The position numbers were made by a program, and so were the translations under genes. A stretch of 21,128 nt of DNA. Source: JBBRBB01 sp038206235 (GTDB taxonomy: Bacteria; Bacteroidota; Bacteroidia; Chitinophagales; Chitinophagaceae). This document shows positions 1-9,531 of this stretch, one piece after another. The notes beneath the pieces were generated by a model. It saw nothing but the letters and a program-made list of their open reading frames with translations, searched no databases and had not been told where the DNA came from. Within the stretch, counting starts at the first letter, position 1; every line of letters begins with the position of its first letter. The stretch is from contig JBBRBB010000047.1 of assembly GCA_038206235.1 (NCBI GenBank), positions 1 to 21,128 on the forward strand, read 5' to 3'.

Positions 1-2014
<2,014 letters not shown>

Positions 2015-2089
2015 TAAAAAAATTAGAAACTAGATATTAAAAATAGAAATTGTAGTGATGTTACCACCACCTTTAATTCAGATTAGAAT

Positions 2090-2113
2090 GTTTAATACTC
2101 TGCAGTATTAAAC
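2090..2113 (-). other. Perfect hairpin in 23S leader
   Basis: GTTTAATACT (2090-2099) and AGTATTAAAC (2104-2113) are exact reverse complements around a 4-nt loop, giving a 10-bp stem. It lies between the boxA and the 23S 5' end in the inferred rRNA leader. No U-tract follows on the rRNA strand, so a processing or antitermination element is more likely than a terminator. The role is inference. Confidence 0.6.
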
Positions 2114-2125
2114 GCTTTCCCAATA

Positions 2126-2136
2126 TGTCAAAGAGC
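2126..2136 (-). promoter_or_regulatory. boxA-like antitermination element of rRNA leader
   Basis: On the minus strand this reads GCTCTTTGACA, followed by TATTGG, closely matching the boxA element (E. coli TGCTCTTTAACA) bound as RNA by NusB/NusE. It sits about 110 nt upstream of the 23S 5' end. In Bacteroidota the same GTTCTTTGACATATTGG-type sequence is common in rRNA leaders and spacers. Confidence 0.65.
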
Positions 2137-2143
2137 TTTTCAA

Positions 2144-2230
2144 TTTGCTAATTAGCTGATTTGCTAATGTGCTAATGAATGTGATGCAAATGGATTTGAA
2201 CCATTTTGCAGCCTTAATCTGCTGCATCAT
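2144..2230. repeat. Short GCTAAT iterations and nested hairpin in rRNA leader
   Basis: 2144-2178 carries repeated TTTGCTAAT / GTGCTAATG units, a low-complexity motif often seen between Bacteroidota genes. Next to it, TGCAAATGG (2185-2193) can pair with CCATTTTGCA (2201-2210) with one bulge, and an outer GATGCA...TGCATC pair (from 2183) encloses this and a small GCAGC/GCTGC stem. The segment lies between the proposed rRNA promoter and boxA and may fold in the leader transcript. Confidence 0.4.
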
Positions 2231-2280
2231 TTACTTAAAGAACTAACCGGCATTAAGTTGCCGCCCATTTTAAGGGGCTG

Positions 2281-2311
2281 CAAAGGTAATCGCCTTTTTT
2301 ACTTCACCAAA
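2281..2311 (-). promoter_or_regulatory. rRNA promoter P1 (Bacteroidota -33/-7)
   Basis: On the minus strand TTTG (2311-2308) is followed after exactly 19 nt by TACCTTTG (2288-2281), an exact match to the Bacteroidota primary-sigma consensus TTTG-N19-TAnnTTTG. It continues into CAGCCCC, a context typical of highly expressed Bacteroidota genes. Transcription would start near 2275 and give a leader of about 260 nt before the 23S gene. This supports the 23S being transcribed from its own promoter. Confidence 0.7.
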
Positions 2312-2383
2312 TAACTTTTTGGAGTAATTATTTTAAGAACAGGGATTCTGAAGAACAACCATCTTTTTATTAAAGATGGGCTG

Positions 2384-2415
2384 CAAATATACGGCGGAAA
2401 AGTAATTCGGGACAA
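2384..2415 (-). promoter_or_regulatory. Possible second rRNA promoter P2
   Basis: The minus strand has TATATTTG (2391-2384), a full -7 match, again followed by CAGCCC exactly as at P1. The -33 box is weak: only a TTG at 2415-2413, about 21 nt away. The shared TTTGCAGCCC context and tandem layout are usual for rrn operons, so a second upstream promoter is plausible but less certain than P1. Confidence 0.45.
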
Positions 2416-2501
2416 GAAGAATTTTTTGGTTTAACGGTTTTTTGAGGAATAAATGTAATGCAGTAATTATAATTAGTTTCAATTGGATGCGCTCAATTTT
2501 T

Positions 2502-2509
2502 TATATTTG
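2502..2509 (+). promoter_or_regulatory. Candidate -7 element for the six-gene operon
   Basis: TATATTTG matches TAnnTTTG exactly. Upstream there is no TTTG at 19 nt; the nearest candidates are TTTC (2477-2480, 21-nt spacer) and TTG (2483-2485, 16-nt spacer). If used, transcription would begin within about 5 nt of the ATG at 2521, giving a near-leaderless mRNA. No Shine-Dalgarno is visible there, which is usual in this phylum. Confidence 0.4.
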
Positions 2510-2520
2510 ATTATATATCA

Positions 2521-3669
2521 ATGGAGAAAATTTTAGATTTACTCAAAGAACAAACAGGAGGGACTTGCTACAAGTCCTATCAATACCGCTTGGATGAGAA
2601 CGAAGTTCCATCAATAAAATATGAAGAAATTCAGGACTACAAGTTAGACCCAAAAAGACACGGAGAAACTGATAGAATAAAAACCATAAAGAACATTTCA
2701 GGAAAAGCAAAACAGTTAGAAGGCAATCCTCTTTTTCGCTATTTCCTTGACGGCTCAAGAAGAATTTACAAGGTTGACGACATAGAACTTAATAAAAAAA
2801 TCTTCCCAATTATTGGCGGACAAATTGGAGTTGCATGTTGCGAAAGACAAAACCCTTCAACATTCAGACGAGCAGTTTTAGAATATAATCTTGTTATTTC
2901 ATTGCCAAGTGAAGCAGACAAAGACGGCAGAAATTCTGAACAGTTTTTTAATTCCGTTGCACATAAAATAAATAATCTTCCTAAAGTAAAACAATTCAAT
3001 TTGAATTTTTCAAAAGTGCTTTCTTACTCTAGTAAACAACTTGAAGCAAACGAAAAATTTGAGGACAGAGGCACAGCAAAAATTCAGGATGAAATGATTG
3101 AGTGTGAAAAAAAAATTGTGCATGAGTTGGCGAAAAAACATTTGCTAAACCCTGATTCATATTTGCTCAAAGACGGCTCACTTCAATATCAGAAAACAGG
3201 AATCGGAGATTTCAAAGAACTTTCAAAATTCAAATCAAACTATCAGTGTGTAGTTGGTGTTTCTAAATCTTTCAATCCTGCGTTAGACGGCAACACCAAA
3301 AATGCTTCTGTAATTGCTAAATTGCCGCCTTATTACAGGACACCTGCTTTTTATTATTACGGAAGCAGGTCGCAACATCCGTTTAGTATTTGGTATGTGC
3401 GAATCAGAGATTTTAAAAACCACCGACCCGACAGTCCGTTTTCAGGAATAGTGAAAGTCGAAAAAGTGCTAGTAACGGATGATGAAATTGAAAATGGTTT
3501 AAGCAGCGATGAAGTTGATATGATAAGTGCAAATCTTATCAACGAAAGAAACCCCGTTACATACGGCAACGATGCTCGTTGGGCAAATCATCTTTATCCT
3601 GTTTACCTGGCTGAAAGGTTTGTGAAAAGCCAATACATAAGTGATTTACATTTTTTAAATTTATTCTAA
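2521..3669 (+). CDS. NurA-like nuclease domain protein
   Basis: A 382-residue protein that reads as a divergent member of the NurA nuclease family (RNase H-like fold, single-strand endonuclease and 5'-3' exonuclease that works with HerA). Visible family-type motifs are FLDGS at D77-S79, LLKDGSL with D218-S220, VVGVSKS with K249, and a C-terminal NHLYP with H357. In NurA the acidic residues of the DGS segments and the late histidine belong to the metal-dependent active site. Length fits the family (about 330-400). The assignment is strengthened by the directly following HerA-like gene, three bases downstream. The first ATG is used; no nearby in-frame alternative exists. There is no signal peptide or membrane segment, so it should be cytoplasmic. 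Not recognised at gene-symbol level; the nuclease call rests on motifs and context. Confidence 0.75.
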   Translation: MEKILDLLKEQTGGTCYKSYQYRLDENEVPSIKYEEIQDYKLDPKRHGETDRIKTIKNISGKAKQLEGNPLFRYFLDGSRRIYKVDDIELNKKIFPIIGGQIGVACCERQNPSTFRRAVLEYNLVISLPSEADKDGRNSEQFFNSVAHKINNLPKVKQFNLNFSKVLSYSSKQLEANEKFEDRGTAKIQDEMIECEKKIVHELAKKHLLNPDSYLLKDGSLQYQKTGIGDFKELSKFKSNYQCVVGVSKSFNPALDGNTKNASVIAKLPPYYRTPAFYYYGSRSQHPFSIWYVRIRDFKNHRPDSPFSGIVKVEKVLVTDDEIENGLSSDEVDMISANLINERNPVTYGNDARWANHLYPVYLAERFVKSQYISDLHFLNLF

Positions 3670-3672
3670 GAA

Positions 3673-5319
3673 ATGAAGAAAATCGGAAAAATAGTTGCCA
3701 CAGAAAGAATGCCTACAACGGTTGATGAATTTTATTTCTGGACTGACAAAGAAAGAATCATCAAGCCGTTTGATGTTGTGAAAGTTGAGCATATCAAAGA
3801 TTCAATTACCTATGGAGTAGTTGAGGAAATTTCGCATTTCACTGATTCGCCAAGTTTTTTGGCAGGATATATTTCAAATGATTTTGGAAGTGTTGAACAT
3901 ACACCCAACACAGAAAGAATAGGAATGAACTATGTGAAAGCAAGAGTAGTAGGAAACACCGAAGGAATTTTTACGCCCGTTCTTGACGGAAGACTAGTTT
4001 CACTTGCTGATGAATCTGATGTAAAAAAGGCGCTGGGACTTGATGAAATAAAAAATCCTTTGCCATGCGGCTACATTGAAATGTATGAACCACCTTATGA
4101 CATCAGAATTCCGGTTCACTTCAATTCTCATTTTGTAATTGGACCCGAAGGAGCACACTTAAACATTTCAGGAATTTCAGGACTTGCTTCAAAGACATCT
4201 TATGCAATGTTTTTAATGAAAGCAATTCAAGAGCAATTTATTCATTCTGATGACGATAATGAATCGGTTGCATTTGTTCTTCTCAATGTGAAGGGCAGAG
4301 ATTTAGTGGCAATTGATGAACCTAATCCAAAGTTGGAAGAATCAGACAAAGCAATTTATGAAATGCTTGATATAGCACCACAGCCCTTTGTTAATGTAAA
4401 ATACTTTTATCCTTACAGCAGAGACATTTATCAAACCACCTACGCAGTTGTAGCAGACGTTAAGAGCCAAATGACACAAGGCAAAGCTGCACTTTATAAA
4501 TATCTTTTTGAAGAAGACAAAGAAAGCATTGACTTACTTTTTTCAAATGTTGATGACCCCACCCAAACTATGGAATCAATTGTGAATTACATCACAAGTG
4601 AGGAAGCGAACAATCCATTCCGGGGTATTACAAACTGGCAAGAATTAGTGAGACAGATAAACGAACATAAACAAAAGGGAAGCGAAAAAGACAAAACAAT
4701 TACCGTTGCCAGTTGGCGAAAATTCAGCCGTTTAATAAACAAGATAATTAAAAGAAATCCCATTTTCGCAAACGGCTTAGGACAAAATGAAATTCGATTA
4801 AAGGAAGAAATTAAGAAGATTAAAAAGAACGATATTTTTGTAATTGACATTGCAAAGTTGGACGAGGATACACAAGGCTTTGTTTTCGGTGATGTGATGA
4901 GGGCAGTTTATGATTTAAAGTTGGGGCAAATTGAAAGAGAAGAAAGCGACATTCCAAACAAGATTATAATTTTCATTGATGAGCTGAATAAATATGCTTC
5001 AAAGGAGATTCAAAAAAGCTCACCTATTCTCAGACAAATTCTTGATATAACCGAAAGAGGTCGTTCATTAGGAATAATGATGTTTGGTGCAGAACAGTTC
5101 AAGAGTGATATTCACGATAGAGTGAAAGGGAATTGCGCTACACATGCTTACGGAAGAACAAACGCAATTGAAATTTCAAAACCTGACTATCAGTTCATCC
5201 CCTCCGTTTACAAATCAATGCTGACAAGATTGAAGCAGGGAGAATACATTGTTCAAAATCCGGTTTTCCGTTCATTGCTGAATATTAAATTTCCAAGAGA
5301 AATTTTTAAAAGAAAGTAA
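3673..5319 (+). CDS. HerA-like hexameric DNA-translocase ATPase
   Basis: A 548-residue HerA/FtsK-superfamily ATPase. Residues 1 to about 125 resemble the N-terminal HAS-barrel, and an ATPase core follows. The P-loop reads G167-ISGLAS-K174-T175-S176: the lysine and threonine are kept, but the glycine before the lysine is serine and the spacing of the first glycine is shifted. Walker B is IIIFIDELN with D436-E437. IFVIDIAKLDEDTQ and the C-terminal LTRLKQGEYIVQ segment are HerA-like. HerA rings pump DNA and stimulate the partner NurA nuclease; the NurA-like gene ends three bases upstream and the next ORF starts immediately after this stop. In bacteria HerA ATPases also pair with Sir2 or DUF4297 effectors in anti-phage systems. 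Function as translocase is inferred from family. Confidence 0.85.
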   Translation: MKKIGKIVATERMPTTVDEFYFWTDKERIIKPFDVVKVEHIKDSITYGVVEEISHFTDSPSFLAGYISNDFGSVEHTPNTERIGMNYVKARVVGNTEGIFTPVLDGRLVSLADESDVKKALGLDEIKNPLPCGYIEMYEPPYDIRIPVHFNSHFVIGPEGAHLNISGISGLASKTSYAMFLMKAIQEQFIHSDDDNESVAFVLLNVKGRDLVAIDEPNPKLEESDKAIYEMLDIAPQPFVNVKYFYPYSRDIYQTTYAVVADVKSQMTQGKAALYKYLFEEDKESIDLLFSNVDDPTQTMESIVNYITSEEANNPFRGITNWQELVRQINEHKQKGSEKDKTITVASWRKFSRLINKIIKRNPIFANGLGQNEIRLKEEIKKIKKNDIFVIDIAKLDEDTQGFVFGDVMRAVYDLKLGQIEREESDIPNKIIIFIDELNKYASKEIQKSSPILRQILDITERGRSLGIMMFGAEQFKSDIHDRVKGNCATHAYGRTNAIEISKPDYQFIPSVYKSMLTRLKQGEYIVQNPVFRSLLNIKFPREIFKRK

Positions 5320-6864
5320 ATGGAGCAAACCAAAACTCTAATTGGCAAGGACGTAATTGAATCGCTGACCCTCGGCATGTATGAGGACAGCAGGTTTATT
5401 TATCGTGAATACATTCAAAACGCAGCCGACCAAATTGACAAGGCGCTAAAGGAAGGGCTAATAAAAAAATCCGAGGGTGTAATTCACATTGACATCAATC
5501 CTCATAAAAAAACAATTTCAATTGAGGACAACGCAACAGGAATACAGCAGAACCGAGTAAATGATATTCTGAAAAATATTGCACAGTCAACTAAAGTGAG
5601 AGGAATTGACAAAGGTTTCAGAGGAATTGGAAGATTAGGAGGATTAGGATATTGCGACACTTTAATTTTTGAAACTTCATTTAAAGGTGAAGCGACAAAA
5701 TCAATCTTGACTTGGAACGCAAAACATTTGAAAGAAATCATCAATAACAGAACAGCGAAAGAACAAGCCGCTGATGTGATTGACAAAGTGACTTCTTTCA
5801 AAACGGAAAAAGAAAACGCAGACGACCATTATTTTAAGGTAACACTGCATAACGTTTCTAACGAAGCATCACTTGACAAAAAAGACATTGAAACTTATTT
5901 GTCGATGGTTGCACCTGTTCCGTATCACACAGGTTTTATTCTTAAGCAAAAAATTTACGACCAACTAAAGAAGGAAAACATTAGCATTGATGAATACAAA
6001 ATATTCATCAACACAAACCAGCTTTTTAAGAATTACACAACCACAATTTACTCTGCAAATCAAAAAGGAGAAAAGCAAAGAACAGGTGACGAACTTTTTG
6101 ACATCCATTTTTTTCGTGAGCACACACACGCAGGCGATCTACTTTACTGGGGCTGGTATGGCGTTTCACAATTTGAAGGAGTGATTGACGACATCAACAT
6201 TTCTAAAGGAATACGTTTGCGAAAAGGCAATATTCAAGTTGGAAGTAAACACACACTCTTAAAATTTTTCAGGGACACACAACGAGGTAATTACTATTTC
6301 TTCGGAGAGGTTCATGCCTTTTCACCTGACTTAATTCCAAATGCAAGACGAGATTATTTTTTGGAGAATTCAGTTTGCCACCATTTTGAAAACAAGTTGA
6401 GGTATTTATTTCACAATGAACTTCATCAGCTTTACTATGATGCTTCAAAAATTCGGAATGCAAACAGAAGAATTCAAGACTTGAAAACCTTGCAGGAAGA
6501 ATCCGGCAGAAAAGAATTTGTCAGCAACAAAGAGAAAGAAGAATTTCAAAAACAATTTGAACATAAAAAACAGGAAGCATCAAAAGCAAAGAAAGAGTTA
6601 GAAAAAATCAGTTCAAAATTTAGCGAAACTGAAACAGCCGTCAAGAAAATTTTTGAAAAGGTTGTTGATACACAAAGAATCAATCCTGAAAAAATAGAGT
6701 TGCAAAGCATAAACGGCAAAACAACTTATAGAGCTGACAAACTAACCAATTTGACAAAAGAGCAACGAAAATTTCTCAGCAGAATTTACGAAATCATTAC
6801 CGCCAACTGTGATAAGAAAACAGCAGAAAGTTTGATCAAAAAAATTGAGGACGAGCTGCAATAA
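5320..6864 (+). CDS. GHKL-fold (Hsp90/MutL-like) ATPase, first paralogue
   Basis: A 514-residue protein with an N-terminal GHKL ATPase domain. The N-box is REYIQNAAD with E30, N34 and D37; the second motif is IEDNATG (D70 to G74, with alanine where the first glycine of DxGxG is expected); the glycine-rich lid is GFRGIGRLGGLGYCD (99-113). A middle region, residues about 175-380, has the KGIRLRKGN...PNARRDYF pattern seen in Hsp90/MORC-like ATPases. Residues about 385-465 are rich in Lys/Glu/Gln and look like a coiled coil. GHKL proteins dimerise on ATP binding and act as clamps or switches. The ATG abuts the HerA-like stop codon, implying translational coupling. Partner or DNA target is unknown. 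The next gene encodes a paralogue with its N-box at identical residue numbers. Confidence 0.85.
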   Translation: MEQTKTLIGKDVIESLTLGMYEDSRFIYREYIQNAADQIDKALKEGLIKKSEGVIHIDINPHKKTISIEDNATGIQQNRVNDILKNIAQSTKVRGIDKGFRGIGRLGGLGYCDTLIFETSFKGEATKSILTWNAKHLKEIINNRTAKEQAADVIDKVTSFKTEKENADDHYFKVTLHNVSNEASLDKKDIETYLSMVAPVPYHTGFILKQKIYDQLKKENISIDEYKIFINTNQLFKNYTTTIYSANQKGEKQRTGDELFDIHFFREHTHAGDLLYWGWYGVSQFEGVIDDINISKGIRLRKGNIQVGSKHTLLKFFRDTQRGNYYFFGEVHAFSPDLIPNARRDYFLENSVCHHFENKLRYLFHNELHQLYYDASKIRNANRRIQDLKTLQEESGRKEFVSNKEKEEFQKQFEHKKQEASKAKKELEKISSKFSETETAVKKIFEKVVDTQRINPEKIELQSINGKTTYRADKLTNLTKEQRKFLSRIYEIITANCDKKTAESLIKKIEDELQ

Positions 6865-6874
6865 CTTTGCTGAA

Positions 6875-8524
6875 ATGAAATTAAACAAATTTGACATAGG
6901 GGGTGAAATAATATCAATTCTTACAAAGGGAATGTATCCCGATCCACGGGATGCAGTGAGGGAATATATTCAAAATGCTGTGGATGCTAAAGCAAAAGAG
7001 ATTTCGGTAAAGGTTAGGCAAAGTTCAGTAATTGTGGAAGATGATGGTTCAGGGATGGATTATGAAACTTTACGCAAAGCGGTAAGAATAGGAATATCTG
7101 ATAAAAATCCTAAGAAAAATGTGGGTTTTATGGGAATTGGAATATACAGTTCCTTTCATTTATGTGATACCCTAACAATATATACACGAAAAAAGACCAA
7201 GCTTCCTTTACGTTTAGAAATGAATTTTAAAGCAATGAGAGGTTTACTAAATGAACAGAAAGAACTCCGACTTAAAAACAAAATTTCCAGCGATAAATTG
7301 ATTGATTTGCAAACATTATTAGAAAATCATATCTCATTAACCAATGAACATGAGCTGACTTTAGACGAGTTTCCTGTCGAAGAAGGAACTCGAGTTGAAC
7401 TTGTCGGTCTAGACCCAATCCTAGATGATGAGTTATCAGATTTCAACAAATTGGCTTCTTACTTAAGAGATGTTATCCCCTTACATTTCGAAAAGAAAAA
7501 TTTTATGTGGGGCGATATAATTGAAAAAAAGATTAATCAAATATGCAGGGAGCACAATGCAATTTTTGAATTGGTAAACGTCAAATTGCAAGTAAATACC
7601 AAAACGGAAGTCCTTTACAGACCTTACTATAATTCATCATTTAGTGAAAATGCTCCTCAAGAACCTATCTTCAAAGAGATAAAAAAAGATAAAGTATTTC
7701 TTGGTGTGGCTTGGGGGTGTCTCAATCCGACAAGAGATAAAATTGAAGATAGGGATCTAAGAGGATTTATTATAAAAAAACAAGGATTTTCTATTGTAAA
7801 GAGAGAGAAAGTAGTTCAATCTTTTGGGAAATCATCTACTCACTTTGATAGGTATATCGGAGAAATAATTGTTGTCAATAATGAAATATTACCTAATGCT
7901 GCACGAAATGATTTCGAATATTCTAATCTGCGAACAATATTATATGGAGCATTGACAGAAGTTGGAACTTTTTATAATCAAGCCTCAAATAAATTTCAAG
8001 AAGAAAATAAAGCTGAATCGCAATTAGAAGAAAGCATCTTTGAATTTAAATCCATGCTTGCTGAATTCAATCCAAATGAAGAAAATCCTGAAAAACTAAT
8101 TGCCTTAATTATAAAACTGAAAGAAATACAAAACATACTTACTAAAAAAACAAAAAGGCTACCAAAGGATAAGCAGGCTGATGCTAATTCATTAAAAATT
8201 CAAGTTAAGGAACTGGAAAAGACAATTCAGAGCAAAATCAATGTAATTGCTGAAACAAAAAAAAATAAAACAAGTCATACAAAATCACAAGTGAATATAG
8301 CCTCTAAGCTAAAAGAGATTTCATCTAAAGGTCATTCATTTAAAAAGTATGAGAATTTAGTGGCATTGTTTGATGATTTAGATTTTTCCATTGAGGACAG
8401 ATTCAAAAATGTTCTCTTTATAATAGATGAAAAATTCATTCAGGCATTATCGAAAAACAAAGAGGAGTATTATTTCTTAATGAACGAGTTGAAACATGAA
8501 ATTTTAAATCAAGAGTTAGATTAA
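6875..8524 (+). CDS. GHKL-fold (Hsp90/MutL-like) ATPase, second paralogue
   Basis: A 549-residue protein from the ATG at 6875; an in-frame TTG at 6845 overlaps the previous gene and would add only a non-conserved ten residues. The ATPase domain shows REYIQNAVD (E30, N34, D37), VEDDGSGMD (D56-x-G58-x-G60, a canonical DxGxG) and GFMGIGIYSSFHLCD (84-98). The first 40 residues align ungapped with the upstream paralogue (GMY-D-R pattern then REYIQNA), so the two arose by duplication or descend from a common pair. A middle domain with LPNAARNDFEYS (about 345) resembles the Hsp90/MORC middle domain. The C-terminal 200 residues are charged and helical. A heteromeric pair with the first paralogue is plausible but not shown. 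Codon use seems more AT-rich than in the flanking nuclease genes (by eye). Confidence 0.85.
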   Translation: MKLNKFDIGGEIISILTKGMYPDPRDAVREYIQNAVDAKAKEISVKVRQSSVIVEDDGSGMDYETLRKAVRIGISDKNPKKNVGFMGIGIYSSFHLCDTLTIYTRKKTKLPLRLEMNFKAMRGLLNEQKELRLKNKISSDKLIDLQTLLENHISLTNEHELTLDEFPVEEGTRVELVGLDPILDDELSDFNKLASYLRDVIPLHFEKKNFMWGDIIEKKINQICREHNAIFELVNVKLQVNTKTEVLYRPYYNSSFSENAPQEPIFKEIKKDKVFLGVAWGCLNPTRDKIEDRDLRGFIIKKQGFSIVKREKVVQSFGKSSTHFDRYIGEIIVVNNEILPNAARNDFEYSNLRTILYGALTEVGTFYNQASNKFQEENKAESQLEESIFEFKSMLAEFNPNEENPEKLIALIIKLKEIQNILTKKTKRLPKDKQADANSLKIQVKELEKTIQSKINVIAETKKNKTSHTKSQVNIASKLKEISSKGHSFKKYENLVALFDDLDFSIEDRFKNVLFIIDEKFIQALSKNKEEYYFLMNELKHEILNQELD

Positions 8525-9474
8525 TGGCAACATCCTTTAATTCACCATCAAAGCAGTTCATAAGAATAAATTGGGGTAAGCCTTTATTAGCTTTTTTAAA
8601 TCAGCGTCTTCGCAAACGCCTTTTTTATCTGGGGCTTCCGTCACCTGATGCTGAGGATATTGAAACTTGGATGGAGCATCTTGAAAGAATATATGCTTTT
8701 CAATGTAGGCAGTATCCACTTCCTTCAGACGACACTCAACCTCGTGATGCTATTCTACAATTGGAAGCAAAGTTATTGACTCTAGAACGAACAAGACAGA
8801 TAAATACATTTGATGTATTTGATGGGTATATAGAAGAAGTATTATTAAAAGGCAAGGATAATTCGCCTAATCAAAAAACATATAGTCAAAACGAGATAGT
8901 GACAGTTTACAACCTTGACTTCTGCAATCAAATTACCGAGCCAATAAAATTTATTGATGAAAACGGTAACGAAGTAGAAGCATTTAAAATGGAAGCAATA
9001 AAAAAACTCATAGAATTTCAGAATAATGTAGCAAGCAATTCATCTAAATTTATTTTGTTCCTAACTATTCATGCTAGCTATCGAGGCGAGACATTACTTG
9101 ATTTTATAAATGACCCACCAACTAACTATCTATCCAATTATTTTTTTGAATTAAACAAATTAACTCATGCTGAAAAAAAAATTAGAATATTGAAGGCTTT
9201 TGTCTTCGAAAGTATAAACGAGGTTTATAGAAACTTTGGATTTTGTTCTGAATTTCTCCCTGTAATTGTATATTTTGGTGATGGTAATCACAAGCTTCTT
9301 CATTTTACAGTAATAGGGACACGATATCATTCTAAAAATGTAGGTAAGGCAGCTACTTTTCAGAGGATAGAAAATTTCGTCTCTAGAAAACTTATCAAAA
9401 TAGAAAGCGATGAGTTTCAAAATTTAGATTCTAATTTAGTAAATACAATTTACAAGAGTCTAGTGCTAATATAA
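8524..9474 (+). CDS. Uncharacterised 316-residue operon protein
   Basis: I do not recognise this family. The ATG overlaps the preceding stop codon by one base (TAATG), so it is translationally coupled to the second GHKL gene. There is no signal peptide or convincing membrane segment. Features: a basic N-terminal 35 residues (INWGKPLLAFLNQRLRKRL), a central VYNLDFCN (N130 to N135) followed about 40 residues later by a hydrophobic strand FILFLTIHASYRGE (176-189), and VIVYFGDG then LLHFTVIGTRYH further on. Acidic strand-end motif plus a second hydrophobic strand would fit a Rossmann-like alpha/beta domain, for example a methyltransferase-like fold, but no diagnostic motif settles that. Its lodging inside the operon suggests an essential component such as sensor, adaptor or effector; this is inference. 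Confidence 0.6.
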   Translation: MATSFNSPSKQFIRINWGKPLLAFLNQRLRKRLFYLGLPSPDAEDIETWMEHLERIYAFQCRQYPLPSDDTQPRDAILQLEAKLLTLERTRQINTFDVFDGYIEEVLLKGKDNSPNQKTYSQNEIVTVYNLDFCNQITEPIKFIDENGNEVEAFKMEAIKKLIEFQNNVASNSSKFILFLTIHASYRGETLLDFINDPPTNYLSNYFFELNKLTHAEKKIRILKAFVFESINEVYRNFGFCSEFLPVIVYFGDGNHKLLHFTVIGTRYHSKNVGKAATFQRIENFVSRKLIKIESDEFQNLDSNLVNTIYKSLVLI

Positions 9475-9531
9475 ATCCACTTACAGTATTTCGGAATTCA
9501 AAAATGTTTAAAAAATTATGGCAATAAACTT

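Noticed and set aside
6845..6874. TTG start extending the second GHKL ATPase upstream
   Set aside because: The extra ten residues overlap the preceding gene and show no family resemblance; the ATG at 6875 gives an N-terminus that aligns with the paralogue.
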